Of a stretch of DNA of 64,000 nt, positions 41,550-49,383 are shown piece by piece. Location: assembly GCF_000427885.1 (NCBI RefSeq), contig NZ_ATYW01000001.1:178699-242698 (forward strand), written 5' to 3'. Numbering within the stretch: position 1 is the stretch's first letter; every line of letters begins with the position of its first letter. Source of the DNA: Glycomyces tenuis DSM 44171 (lineage in GTDB: Bacteria > Actinomycetota > Actinomycetes > Mycobacteriales > Micromonosporaceae). The translations under genes were made by a program, and so were the position numbers. A model generated the notes under the pieces. The model was not told the origin of the DNA. It was given only the letters and a program-made list of their open reading frames with translations, and ran no database searches.

Positions 41550-42601
41550 CTCGGCTCCTGGACGCTCGGCTCGTCGCCGAGCGCGGAGCCTTCGGGCTCG
41601 ATCTGCCGCTGCGCGTCGGCGCCGGGGAGACCGTCGCGCTGCTGGGGCCGAACGGCGCGGGCAAGACCACCGCGCTGCGCTCGCTCGCCGGGCTCCACGC
41701 CCTGTCGGAGGGGCATGTGACCCTCGCGGGGCGCGATCTCGACCGGCCCGGCCGCGTCTGGGTCGCCCCCGAGCGGCGCGGCATCGGCGTGGTCTTCCAG
41801 GACTACCTGCTCTTCCCCCACCTGACGGCCCTGGACAACGTCGCCTTCGGTCCGCGCAGGCGCGGCCTCGGCCGCGCCCGGGCCCGACAGCTCGCCGCCG
41901 ACTGGCTGGCCCGGGTCGGCCTGGCGGAGCTCGCGTCCCGCAGGCCGCGGGAGCTGTCCGGCGGCCAGGCGCAGCGGGTGGCGCTGGCGCGGGCGCTCGC
42001 CGTCGAGCCGACGCTGCTGCTGCTCGACGAACCGCTCGCGGCGCTCGACGCCCGCACCAGGCTCGACACGCGGGCCGAGCTGCACCGCCACCTGGAGCGG
42101 CACGAGGGCGCGGCCGTGCTCGTCACGCACGACCCGGTCGACGCGCTCGTGCTGGCCGACCGCCTCGTCGTCGTCGAGGACGGCGCGGTGGTCCAGGAGG
42201 GCGACGCCGAGACGGTGACCGCCAGGCCCCGCACCGACTACGTCGCCCGGCTCGTCGGGCTGAACCTGTACCGGGGCCGGGCCGAAGGGCACAGCGTGCG
42301 CCTCGACGACGGGACGGTCCTGACCGCGGCCGACGCGATCGACGGCGAGGCCTTCGCGGCGTTCCCGCCCAGTGCCGTGGCCCTGCACGCCGACAGGCCC
42401 GAGGGCAGTCCGAGGAACGTCTGGGAGGCGAGGGTCGCGGGCGTCCACCGCCACGGCGACAACCTGCGCGTCCAGCTCGACGGCCCGCTGCGGGCCGCAT
42501 CCGACGTCACGCCTGGGGCGGCCGCGCAGCTGGGACTCGTCTCGGGGATGCGCGTGTGGGCGGCGGTGAAGGCGGCCGAGATCCGCGCCTACCCGGCGTA
42601 G
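41546..42601 (+). CDS. modC: Molybdate ABC transporter ATP-binding protein
   Basis: 351 residues, ATG overlapping the modB stop. Walker A GPNGAGKTTAL, Q-loop VFQDYLLFPHLT, signature LSGGQAQRVALARAL, Walker B LLLLDEPLAALDA, switch His LVTHD. The C-terminal 110 residues contain a TOBE domain that can sense molybdate. Powers transport for ModAB. Confidence 0.96.
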   Translation: MTRLLDARLVAERGAFGLDLPLRVGAGETVALLGPNGAGKTTALRSLAGLHALSEGHVTLAGRDLDRPGRVWVAPERRGIGVVFQDYLLFPHLTALDNVAFGPRRRGLGRARARQLAADWLARVGLAELASRRPRELSGGQAQRVALARALAVEPTLLLLDEPLAALDARTRLDTRAELHRHLERHEGAAVLVTHDPVDALVLADRLVVVEDGAVVQEGDAETVTARPRTDYVARLVGLNLYRGRAEGHSVRLDDGTVLTAADAIDGEAFAAFPPSAVALHADRPEGSPRNVWEARVAGVHRHGDNLRVQLDGPLRAASDVTPGAAAQLGLVSGMRVWAAVKAAEIRAYPA

Positions 42602-42719
42602 GCCGCGGCGTCCTCCTCCTCGGGAAGGAGATCGCCGCGGCCGATCGCCGACGCCGGTGGTATCCGGCGGTGCTCCCGCGGCCGATGCGCGCGGTGAGCC
42701 TTTCGGGGAGGCTCGCGGC

Positions 42720-43211
42720 ATGACCGCGACCATGGCTTCGACTCCCGCGCGCGTGCGCCGACTCCAGTTGACGGTGGGGCTCTGCTCCGTGGTGTTCACC
42801 CTCGGGACCGCACTGCACAACTTCGTGATCATCGACGTCTCGGTGATCGAGGAGATGATGCGCTCGGCCGGAGGCGCCGATCCCGGCGGCGAGGCGCCCG
42901 GCTTCACCGCCGGGTTCCGCGCGGTCGGATCGGTCTACATCGCCGCCAACGCCGTCGGCATCCTGGCCCTGTGGTTCCGGCCCCGGTGGCTCTACTGGTG
43001 GGTGCTGGCGGTGAACGTGACCCAAGGGCTCGGATGGGTCATGATCCCGACGCAGATGTGGTCGGTCGTGGCCGACCACTACGGTCCGGCGGGGACCCTG
43101 CCGTCGGCCGTCACCGACGGCGGGGCGGTCCTGCTGTCGGTCGTGATGATCGTCGCGCTGATCCGCTGCCGCGGGGTCTGGGGCGGCGGAGCCGTCGCCG
43201 ACCGCCCCTGA
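42720..43211 (+). CDS. Unknown four-helix membrane protein
   Basis: 163 residues, ATG with GGGGAGG eight bases upstream; a second ATG lies 12 bases on. Four hydrophobic segments (LTVGLCSVVFTLGTALHNFVIIDV, VGSVYIAANAVGILALWF, WLYWWVLAVNVTQGLGWVMI, AVLLSVVMIVALI). No transporter or enzyme motif. Ends five bases before the convergent MFS gene. Confidence 0.75.
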   Translation: MTATMASTPARVRRLQLTVGLCSVVFTLGTALHNFVIIDVSVIEEMMRSAGGADPGGEAPGFTAGFRAVGSVYIAANAVGILALWFRPRWLYWWVLAVNVTQGLGWVMIPTQMWSVVADHYGPAGTLPSAVTDGGAVLLSVVMIVALIRCRGVWGGGAVADRP

Positions 43212-43216
43212 CCGCC

Positions 43217-44467
43217 TCACGCCGCGGCCAGCACGGGCGCGGGCTCGGCGGCCTCGGGCTCGTCGCGGGTGCCGCGCCGGATCATCGGGACGCAGCAGAC
43301 GACGATCGCGATGGTCGCGACGCCGATGACGACGAACACGGTCCGCGTGGGCAGCGCGCTCGACAGGGCCCCGCCGAGGACGAAGCCGATGAGCGTGGCG
43401 GCGTTGAGGATGCCGTTGACCTTCGCTCCGGCCCGGCCCCGGAAGTCCTCGGGGACGCGGCGGGCGACCGAGATCTGCATCGCGGAGTTCTGGCAGGCGT
43501 TGAGGACGCCGCCGAACATCATGAGCGGCACGAGCAGGAACACGGTCGGCAGCGGCATGCCGAGGCCGACGCAGACCGCGCCGGTCATCGCCAGGCCGGT
43601 CATGAGCATCCAGGCGAGGTGGGCGTCGCGCTTCAGGCGGCGGATGACGGCGGCGGCGATCCAGGCGCCGCCCGCCATGCCCAGCGTCCAGCAGGCGTGG
43701 ATGAGGCCGTAGGTGCCCTCGGAGGCGCCGTAGACCTCGCGGACGAGGAAGACCTCCAGGACGTTGACCGCGCACAGGCACGCGATGACCGAGCCGAAGC
43801 CGATGGCCATGACGGTCAGGAGCCGGTCGCCGCGCAGCTTCCAGGCGGGCTTCTCGGCGCCGCGGTGCGCGGTGAGGTCGCGGCGGACGCCGCCGCGCCT
43901 GGTGCGGATGTCGGCGCAGAGCGCGGCGCGCAGGAGGGCGCAGCAGACGGCGACGATGAGCGCGCCGTCGGTGCCGTGGGCGCCGACGACGAAGCCGGCC
44001 GCGCCGGGGCCGGCGGCCATGCCGATGAGGGTGCCGGTCTGGACCGTGGCGATGGCGCGGGGGAGGTCCTCGGGGGTGGCTATGGCCGGGATGAGGGCGC
44101 TGACGGTCGGTTGCAGCATCGCGGTGCCGCAGGCGTTGAGGACGACGAGCCCGAGCAGTGCCGGCAGCTCGTCGGTGAGGATCATGCCGGTGATGGCGGC
44201 GGCCTGGAGCAGGCCGCTGGAGGCCATGAGGGTGCGGCTGTCGAAGCGGTCGGCCATGCGGCCGGTGAACGGCGAAAGCAGGACCATCGGGAGGGTGGCG
44301 CAGATGATGAGGGTGGCGACGGCCGCGCCGCCGAGCCCGGTGGACTGGAGGTGGAGGACGAGCGCGAAGTCCGCGGTGAACATGGCCATGCCGGCGAGGA
44401 AGGCGCAGGCCGCGGCGGCGTGGATGTCGGACCAGCGGGTCCCGTCGGCGAAGGATGTGAAAGACAT
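43217..44467 (-). CDS. MFS transporter (drug-efflux type)
   Basis: 416 residues from the ATG at 44467; a GTG at 44488 adds seven residues, and neither has a good ribosome site. About twelve membrane helices; loop motif A-like GRMADRFDSRTLMASSG between helices 2 and 3, plus the motif C region GMAAGPGAAGFVVGA. Groups with the macrolide-type/DHA exporters. The ArsR-type regulator lies upstream on the same strand and a strong palindrome precedes the start, so expression is probably regulator-controlled. Confidence 0.88.
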   Translation of the reverse strand: MSFTSFADGTRWSDIHAAAACAFLAGMAMFTADFALVLHLQSTGLGGAAVATLIICATLPMVLLSPFTGRMADRFDSRTLMASSGLLQAAAITGMILTDELPALLGLVVLNACGTAMLQPTVSALIPAIATPEDLPRAIATVQTGTLIGMAAGPGAAGFVVGAHGTDGALIVAVCCALLRAALCADIRTRRGGVRRDLTAHRGAEKPAWKLRGDRLLTVMAIGFGSVIACLCAVNVLEVFLVREVYGASEGTYGLIHACWTLGMAGGAWIAAAVIRRLKRDAHLAWMLMTGLAMTGAVCVGLGMPLPTVFLLVPLMMFGGVLNACQNSAMQISVARRVPEDFRGRAGAKVNGILNAATLIGFVLGGALSSALPTRTVFVVIGVATIAIVVCCVPMIRRGTRDEPEAAEPAPVLAAA

Positions 44468-44481
44468 ATTTCGAAAATACA

Positions 44482-44503
44482 CTTTCACATCTAGATGCGA
44501 AAG
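44482..44503. promoter_or_regulatory. Operator-like palindrome before the MFS gene
   Basis: A 22-bp near-perfect palindrome centred on CATCTAGATG with CTTTC/GAAAG outer arms and one mismatched pair. It lies between the ArsR-type gene and the MFS start, in an AT-rich gap. Confidence 0.6.
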
Positions 44504-44530
44504 AGGTTTTTCAGAATTTCTTCGAGTTTT

Positions 44531-45247
44531 TCAGTCGTGGACGTGAGGGAAGAGGCGGAAGAGGTAGTGCATCACCAGTGTGCCGTCGTCGGGGGCCCCC
44601 TCCTCGGCGTAGGCGATGCTGCGCTCGGCGTACTCGTGGATGAGCGCGAGGAGCCGGTCCTTGAACTCCTCGATCTCCTCCGGCTTCAAGCGCATCCGGC
44701 CGTGCGAGGTGGTGGAGAGCTCCCGGATCTCGGGGTCGAGCTGGTGCATGACCTCCAGGGCCCGGCGGAAGGTGCGGTCCTCCTGATCGGTGAAGGTGCG
44801 CACCATGGCCTGCTCGACGACCTTGTCGCTCTCGGAGGCGTCCTTCTCGGCCTTGATCGAGAAGCTGTGGACCTTGAGCCGCCACACGCGCTCGCGCGCG
44901 TCGCCCCGGCTCGGGGCCTCCTCGATGAACCCGGCCTTGGCCAGCGTCCGCAGGTGGTAGCTCATGGCGCTCGGGGTCATGCCCGCGACCTCGGCGATCT
45001 CGGTGGCCGTCGCGCCGTCGAAGCCCTGGATGCGCCGGGTGCCCAGGTAGTCGAACACCTCCATCCGCGCCGGATGGGCCAGCGCCTTCATCCGCTCGGG
45101 ATCGGTGATCTGCTCCTGGTCCATCGGAAAGCGGCCGAGCCCGGGCGGCTGCGGCGGATCGGGAGGGGTGGGGGGCACGGGGGGCTTCGGCGGTCCCTGC
45201 GGCCCGGGCAGGGCGGGACCCGAATTCGAAGCGGGTATTTCGAACAT
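44531..45247 (-). CDS. ArsR-type winged-helix regulator
   Basis: 238 residues. A Pro-rich leader of about 40 residues (PPKPPVPPTPPDPPQPPG) precedes the usual start of the domain at MDQEQITDPERMKALAHPARMEVFDYLG, so the true start could be that internal Met (about 45124). Helix-turn-helix ATATEIAEVAGMTPSAMSYHLRTLAKAGFIEEA. The C-terminal half (EEFKDRLLALIHEYAERS) is extra. Upstream of the MFS gene on the same strand. Confidence 0.85.
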   Translation of the reverse strand: MFEIPASNSGPALPGPQGPPKPPVPPTPPDPPQPPGLGRFPMDQEQITDPERMKALAHPARMEVFDYLGTRRIQGFDGATATEIAEVAGMTPSAMSYHLRTLAKAGFIEEAPSRGDARERVWRLKVHSFSIKAEKDASESDKVVEQAMVRTFTDQEDRTFRRALEVMHQLDPEIRELSTTSHGRMRLKPEEIEEFKDRLLALIHEYAERSIAYAEEGAPDDGTLVMHYLFRLFPHVHD

Positions 45248-45292
45248 GCCTCTAGCTAACCACGGCGAACGCCGTCCGCGACCGGGTCCGGC

Positions 45293-45955
45293 TCAGCTGC
45301 TCGCCGCGCCACCGGCGGCGGCCGCCGTGGTCGCGGCCGTGATCGCCGCCATCATCGCCGCCTGCGCCGCCTCGACCGCCTTGCGGGTCGCGTCCCCGGC
45401 CCACGAGCCCTCCGAGATGGCCTTGAGCGCCTTGCGCGTCTCGCGCCGGTTCCGCTCGGGGAAGACGATCCCCTCCATCTTGAGCGCGTAGACCAGCGAG
45501 GCGAGCGCGGCGGTCCGGGCGTCGAGGGCTCGCCCGGCGTCGACAGCGGTGCGCAGGCGGGCGCGGGCCTCGGCCTCGGCGGCCGGATCGTCCGGCAGGT
45601 ACCGATGGAACGGGAAGACGCCGAGGATCTTGTCGCGCTTGAAGCGCAGCACGCCGCGCGCGACGAGGTCGTCGAGCACGATCTGCGTCAGGCCCTTGCC
45701 CGCGCGCTGGACGACGGCCTGGGGCTTGCGGGGCTTGTCCTCGCCGATGCGGCGCAGCACCGCGTCCAGGAGCGCGTCGCCGGTGGGCGCGGCGTCGACG
45801 ACGCGGACCCTGCCGTCCACGACGTCGATGCGCTCGGCCATCGTCAACTCCAGCATGATCGCGCCGCCGAAGCCGAGCTCGAGGTAAGAGGCCTGGTTGC
45901 GGCCGGAGGTGTCGTCGTAGGAGAGCAGAAGCAGTTCGTCGACCAGAGAGACCAT
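45293..45955 (-). CDS. GPP34 (GOLPH3/VPS74-like) family protein
   Basis: 220 residues. Opens with SLVDELLLLSYDDTSGR and continues LELGFGGAIMLELTMAERIDVVDGRVRV, the GPP34 pattern; the core helices run to about 190. The eukaryotic relatives bind phosphoinositides at the Golgi; the bacterial role is unknown. The last 30 residues are Ala/Thr-rich. Confidence 0.92.
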   Translation of the reverse strand: MVSLVDELLLLSYDDTSGRNQASYLELGFGGAIMLELTMAERIDVVDGRVRVVDAAPTGDALLDAVLRRIGEDKPRKPQAVVQRAGKGLTQIVLDDLVARGVLRFKRDKILGVFPFHRYLPDDPAAEAEARARLRTAVDAGRALDARTAALASLVYALKMEGIVFPERNRRETRKALKAISEGSWAGDATRKAVEAAQAAMMAAITAATTAAAAGGAASS

Positions 45956-45991
45956 GACTCCACCCTAGGGCGGCGGCGCACTTCGCGCAGG

Positions 45992-46912
45992 TCAGCCCTG
46001 GTCGCCGTTCTCGCGCAGGCGCCGCAGCCACGCGGCGGCGTCGGCGAAGTCCCCGTCCGTCAGGCCCGGCGGCGGGGGCACGGGCGCCTCGGCGTGGTCG
46101 CGGCGGTAGGAGCCGAGGTAGCGGACGTCGGCGCAGATGCGGCGCAGGCCCATGAGCGCCTCGCCCATGCGGACGTCGTCGAGGTGCCCGGTGCAGTCGA
46201 GGAAGAAGGCGTAGCGCCCCAGGCCCTCGCCGGTGGGGCGGGACTCGATGCGGGTCAGGTTGATGCCGCGGATGGCGAACTCGGTGAGGACGGCCAAGAG
46301 GGCGCCGACCCGGTCGTGGTCGATGTAGACGGCGAGGGAGGTGATGTCGTTGCCGCTGGGCTCGGGCGGTGGGCCCGGCTTCACGACGTGGACGAAGCGG
46401 GTCTCGGCGTCGGTGCTGTCGCCGATGTCGAAGGCCTGCACGGGGAGTCCGGCGGCCTCGGCGGTGAAGGGCGCGCAGACGCACGCGTCGGCCTCGCCGG
46501 CGCGGACGCGCTCGGCGGCCTCGGCGGTGGACAGGGCGTTGACGACCCGCGCCTCGGGCAGCTCCCGGCGCAGGTAGCCGCGCACTTGGGCCAGGGCGTG
46601 CGGGTGGGAGGCGACGGTGGCGATCTCGTCCACGGGCTTGGCCGTGGCGAGCACGAAGGTGACCGGCAGGACGGCCTCGCCGGCGATGACGAGGGGGTCG
46701 CCGCCGACGAGCTCGTCGATGGTGACGGTGACGGTGCCTTCCTGGGAGTTCTCGAGCGGGACGAAGCCGGCGTCGACCTCACCGCGCCGCACGGCGTCGA
46801 GGACCTCGACGATCGAGGGCATGGGGGTGGTCCGCGCGCCCTTGGCGGCGGGCAGGCGGCGGAGCGCGGCCTCGGTGAAGGTGCCGCGCGGTCCCAGGTA
46901 GGCGAACTCCAT
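45992..46912 (-). CDS. pheA: Prephenate dehydratase
   Basis: 306 residues. The catalytic dehydratase domain spans about 1-180 (FAYLGPRGTFTEAAL, PLENSQEGTVTVTIDEL, and the TRF motif in DAETRFVHVV). The ACT regulatory domain follows (AVLTEFAIRGINLTRIESRPTGEGLGRYAFFLD), which binds phenylalanine for feedback control. Converts prephenate to phenylpyruvate in phenylalanine synthesis. Has a 30-residue non-conserved C-terminal extension. Confidence 0.95.
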   Translation of the reverse strand: MEFAYLGPRGTFTEAALRRLPAAKGARTTPMPSIVEVLDAVRRGEVDAGFVPLENSQEGTVTVTIDELVGGDPLVIAGEAVLPVTFVLATAKPVDEIATVASHPHALAQVRGYLRRELPEARVVNALSTAEAAERVRAGEADACVCAPFTAEAAGLPVQAFDIGDSTDAETRFVHVVKPGPPPEPSGNDITSLAVYIDHDRVGALLAVLTEFAIRGINLTRIESRPTGEGLGRYAFFLDCTGHLDDVRMGEALMGLRRICADVRYLGSYRRDHAEAPVPPPPGLTDGDFADAAAWLRRLRENGDQG

Positions 46913-47055
46913 GGGCCAACGCTAGCAAGCCGTCCGCGGCGGAGCCCGCACGCCGGAGACCGGCCTCGGCAAGCCGTGAATTCAACCCCACGGCGACGTT
47001 TGCGGGCCGTGAATTCGGCGCGGCCTGAGACGGCTGTCTCACCGGTGCCCCGCCG

Positions 47056-47084
47056 TGGACGGCCTTGCCGCGGTCGCGTATGCT
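47056..47084 (+). promoter_or_regulatory. Candidate promoter for the tRNA genes
   Basis: TGGACG, a 17-bp spacer and TATGCT resemble a sigma-70-type promoter and lie 86 bp upstream of the tRNA-Glu. Each hexamer matches four of six consensus bases. Confidence 0.35.
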
Positions 47085-47169
47085 TGTCGAGCCCGAGCGG
47101 AGTTCCGCGGTGGTAAGCCCAGCGAAATCGAGATGCGGCGCAATGCGTCACGTGTCAGGCTTGTTGAGC

Positions 47170-47242
47170 GCCCCCATCGTCTAGAGGCCTAGGACGCCGC
47201 CCTTTCAAGGCGGTAACACGGGTTCGAATCCCGTTGGGGGTA
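47170..47242 (+). tRNA. tRNA-Glu (anticodon TTC)
   Basis: 73 nt. Acceptor GCCCCCA pairs with TGGGGGT (one G-U), anticodon loop CTTTCAA with a CCGCC/GGCGG stem, and T-arm GGGTTCGAATCCC. CCA is not encoded. Confidence 0.96.
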
Positions 47243-47328
47243 CGGCCAGACGCGAGTTCAGTCACATGAATCGGCCTGGTATAAATTAAGAGGTCTTGCG
47301 ACCTTGAGGGATTTCGATCCGAACTCAA

Positions 47329-47403
47329 GGTCCCGTGGAGCAGTCAGGAGTGCTCGCCGCCCTGTCAAGGCGGAGGTCGCGGGTTCAAATCCCGTCGGGA
47401 CCG
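47329..47403 (+). tRNA. tRNA-Asp (anticodon GTC)
   Basis: 75 nt. Acceptor GGTCCCG pairs perfectly with CGGGACC, anticodon loop CTGTCAA in a CCGCC/GGCGG stem, T-loop TTCAAAT. CCA is not encoded. Eighty-six bases after tRNA-Glu, probably one transcript. Confidence 0.96.
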
Positions 47404-47410
47404 CAGTACG

Positions 47411-47440
47411 AACCCCCTGGGCGACCAGGGGGTTCTTTCG
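47411..47440 (+). terminator. Terminator after tRNA-Asp
   Basis: AACCCCCTGG and its perfect complement enclose a GCGA loop, followed by CTTTCG. It lies seven bases beyond the tRNA. Confidence 0.85.
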
Positions 47441-47649
47441 TTCTCCGAACCTTCCGCCAGTCCACTTCGCCTAGTCTCGCGGCGCGGAGCGGCCGGCAGG
47501 CGGCCGGCGCGCAGCCGACCCCGGTACTCCCAAGAACCCCTCACCCCGCCGGCCGAGTGCGCGCCGAGCCGCCCGCCTCCCCCGCGCGGGGGAGGCGGAT
47601 GACTCTCCAGTGGGAGGATTCCGGTCGGCGGCGATCGTAGGTTCGGCCC

Positions 47650-48081
47650 ATGACCACCACGTCGACATCGGGGATTCGGCGGGCCGCGCCCGCCGCCGCC
47701 CGGCTGAGCAGCGCGGCCGGATGGTCCGCCATCACCATCGCCGCACTCCACATCGCGGTGTTCGTCCCGCAGGCCCCTTGGAGCGAGTGGTTCGACGGCG
47801 CGCTGCGAACCGCCGACGCGGACCCCGAATCGCTGTCCCTGTTCTGGGCCCTGCCCGGCGGCATCGCGGTCCCGGGAGCGCTGATGGGGCTGCTCATGGT
47901 CCGCCTGGGCAGGCAGGGGCAGCGCGTCGGGCTCGGCTACGCGGCCGTCCTGATCGCATGGCCCGCCTGCTGCATCTGGTTGATCGGCCCGAGCGGCTTC
48001 ATCGCGTTGCTGGTCCCAGGCGGCCTGCTCATCGCTGCCGCCGTCGTCGACCGCAGGTCCCCGGAGACCGCGGCCCGCTGA
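47650..48081 (+). CDS. Small membrane protein (DUF6463-like)
   Basis: 143 residues, four hydrophobic segments (GWSAITIAALHIAVFV, FWALPGGIAVPGALMGLLMV, LGYAAVLIAWPACCIWLI, FIALLVPGGLLIAAAVV). The pattern SAAGWSAITIAALHI recalls the DUF6463 family from memory. No further function visible. Stops two bases before the convergent DUF5709 gene. Confidence 0.7.
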   Translation: MTTTSTSGIRRAAPAAARLSSAAGWSAITIAALHIAVFVPQAPWSEWFDGALRTADADPESLSLFWALPGGIAVPGALMGLLMVRLGRQGQRVGLGYAAVLIAWPACCIWLIGPSGFIALLVPGGLLIAAAVVDRRSPETAAR

Positions 48082-48083
48082 CG

Positions 48084-48554
48084 TCAGCGCCAGTCGTCTC
48101 GGCGGGGTTCCTGGTCGCGGTCCTCGTCCAAGGCGTCCTCGTCCTCCAAGACGGGCGGCGGACTCTCCGCCTCCCAGGTCTCGCGCATGTCGCGCGCCCG
48201 ATCGCGGTCGTCCTCGGTCACGTGGATCTCGCCCAGGTCGGCGTCTTCGCCGCCCTCCGCCTCCTCGGCGTACAGCTCGTCCTCGTCGAAGAGCGCCTCC
48301 GCCCGCGGGTCGGGGCCCTCCTCCCACTCGTCTGAGACCGAGTCGCTCGGCACGTCCGGCTCCTCGTCGGCGAGCTCCTCCTCCAGCGGGACGCCGCGGC
48401 GCTCCTCCGCGGGCGTCGTGCCGTAGCGGTCGGCGGCCTTGTAGTCCTCGGCGTCGAGGATCTCGTCCTCCACCGGCTGCTCGCTCTGCTCCATGTCATC
48501 GATCCACTCGAACGCGTCCTTGTCGTCGGTCGAGTAGGGCTCACGATCGGACAT
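48084..48554 (-). CDS. DUF5709 family acidic protein
   Basis: 156 residues, strongly acidic (many Asp/Glu), no membrane segment. AADRYGTTPAEERRGVPLEEELADEEPDV matches the DUF5709 core (GTTxxExxxGxxLxxxLAxEEPDV). Likely disordered in part. Function unknown. Confidence 0.85.
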   Translation of the reverse strand: MSDREPYSTDDKDAFEWIDDMEQSEQPVEDEILDAEDYKAADRYGTTPAEERRGVPLEEELADEEPDVPSDSVSDEWEEGPDPRAEALFDEDELYAEEAEGGEDADLGEIHVTEDDRDRARDMRETWEAESPPPVLEDEDALDEDRDQEPRRDDWR

Positions 48555-48646
48555 CGCTCCTCCTTCGCTGGTGGCGGTGGGGTTACCCCCGCCGGCGGCG
48601 CGTAATCCGGATGCTTCGGGCGGGCGAGCCGAACTAGCCTCACCTC

Positions 48647-49171
48647 ATGACATGGACCGCGCCTGAGATCACCCGCGCCAGCCCTCCCAATGTGGGCTCC
48701 GAGCGGGAGCTCCTCGAAGGATTCCTCGACCACCACCGCGACACCCTCCTCATGAAGTGCGCCGGACTCGACGAGGAGCAGCTCAAACGCGCCTCGGTCG
48801 AGCCGTCCGGGCTCTCACTCCTCGCCCTCGTCCGCCATATCAGCGACGTCGAGTACGGCTGGTTCTGCAACAGGGTGGACGGGCAGCAGGAGGAGGACCT
48901 GCCCTTCTACGGGCCCTCCGACGACCCCTACGCGGACTTCCGCGACGCCCCGCAGGCCGATCCGGAAGAGGCGTTCGAGCGCTTCCGGACCGCCGTCAAG
49001 GACGCGAAGGAGGCCGCCGGGCGGCACGGCCTCGACGACACCTTCGAGCATCCGCGCCACGGCGCCATGAGCCTGCGCTGGGTCTACCTCCACATGATCG
49101 AGGAGTACGCCCGCCACAACGGCCACGCCGACCTCCTGCGCGAGCGCATCGACGGCAGCACCGGGGAGTAG
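48647..49171 (+). CDS. DinB family protein (DUF664-like)
   Basis: 174 residues. Four-helix bundle with the His ligands in LLALVRHISDVEYGWF and HMIEEYARHNGHADLLRERIDG, as in DinB/DUF664 proteins. May be a thiol transferase. Divergent from the DUF5709 gene. Confidence 0.9.
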   Translation: MTWTAPEITRASPPNVGSERELLEGFLDHHRDTLLMKCAGLDEEQLKRASVEPSGLSLLALVRHISDVEYGWFCNRVDGQQEEDLPFYGPSDDPYADFRDAPQADPEEAFERFRTAVKDAKEAAGRHGLDDTFEHPRHGAMSLRWVYLHMIEEYARHNGHADLLRERIDGSTGE

Positions 49172-49343
49172 CCCGCGTCACCTGAACGTCACCTTCGCCC
49201 CCGTGCGGGCGAAGGCGGCCTCAGGCCGGAGCGGGGCGGGCGGGGAGGCGCCGGTGACGGCGGTCATCCGCAGGCGGCGGCACTTCCAGATCCTCAGTGG
49301 ACATAACATGTGATCTCGTGAACGCGAGTGGATTTCAGAACTG

Positions 49344-49375
49344 GTTCACCGAGAGTTCACCTTCGGCATTAATAT
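49344..49375 (+). promoter_or_regulatory. PHO box and -10 element of ppk
   Basis: Two GTTCACC units (49344-49350 and 49355-49361) are spaced by exactly 11 nt, the form of the PhoP-binding PHO box in actinomycetes. A TAATAT -10 at 49370-49375 follows. The expected transcription start then falls at about 49382-49384, on the ATG itself, so the mRNA would be leaderless. Confidence 0.75.
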
Positions 49376-49383
49376 TGTGGTGT

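Noticed and set aside
47170-47403. tRNA genes as an integration site for a mobile element
   Set aside because: No integrase gene and no duplicated tRNA 3' end were seen nearby.
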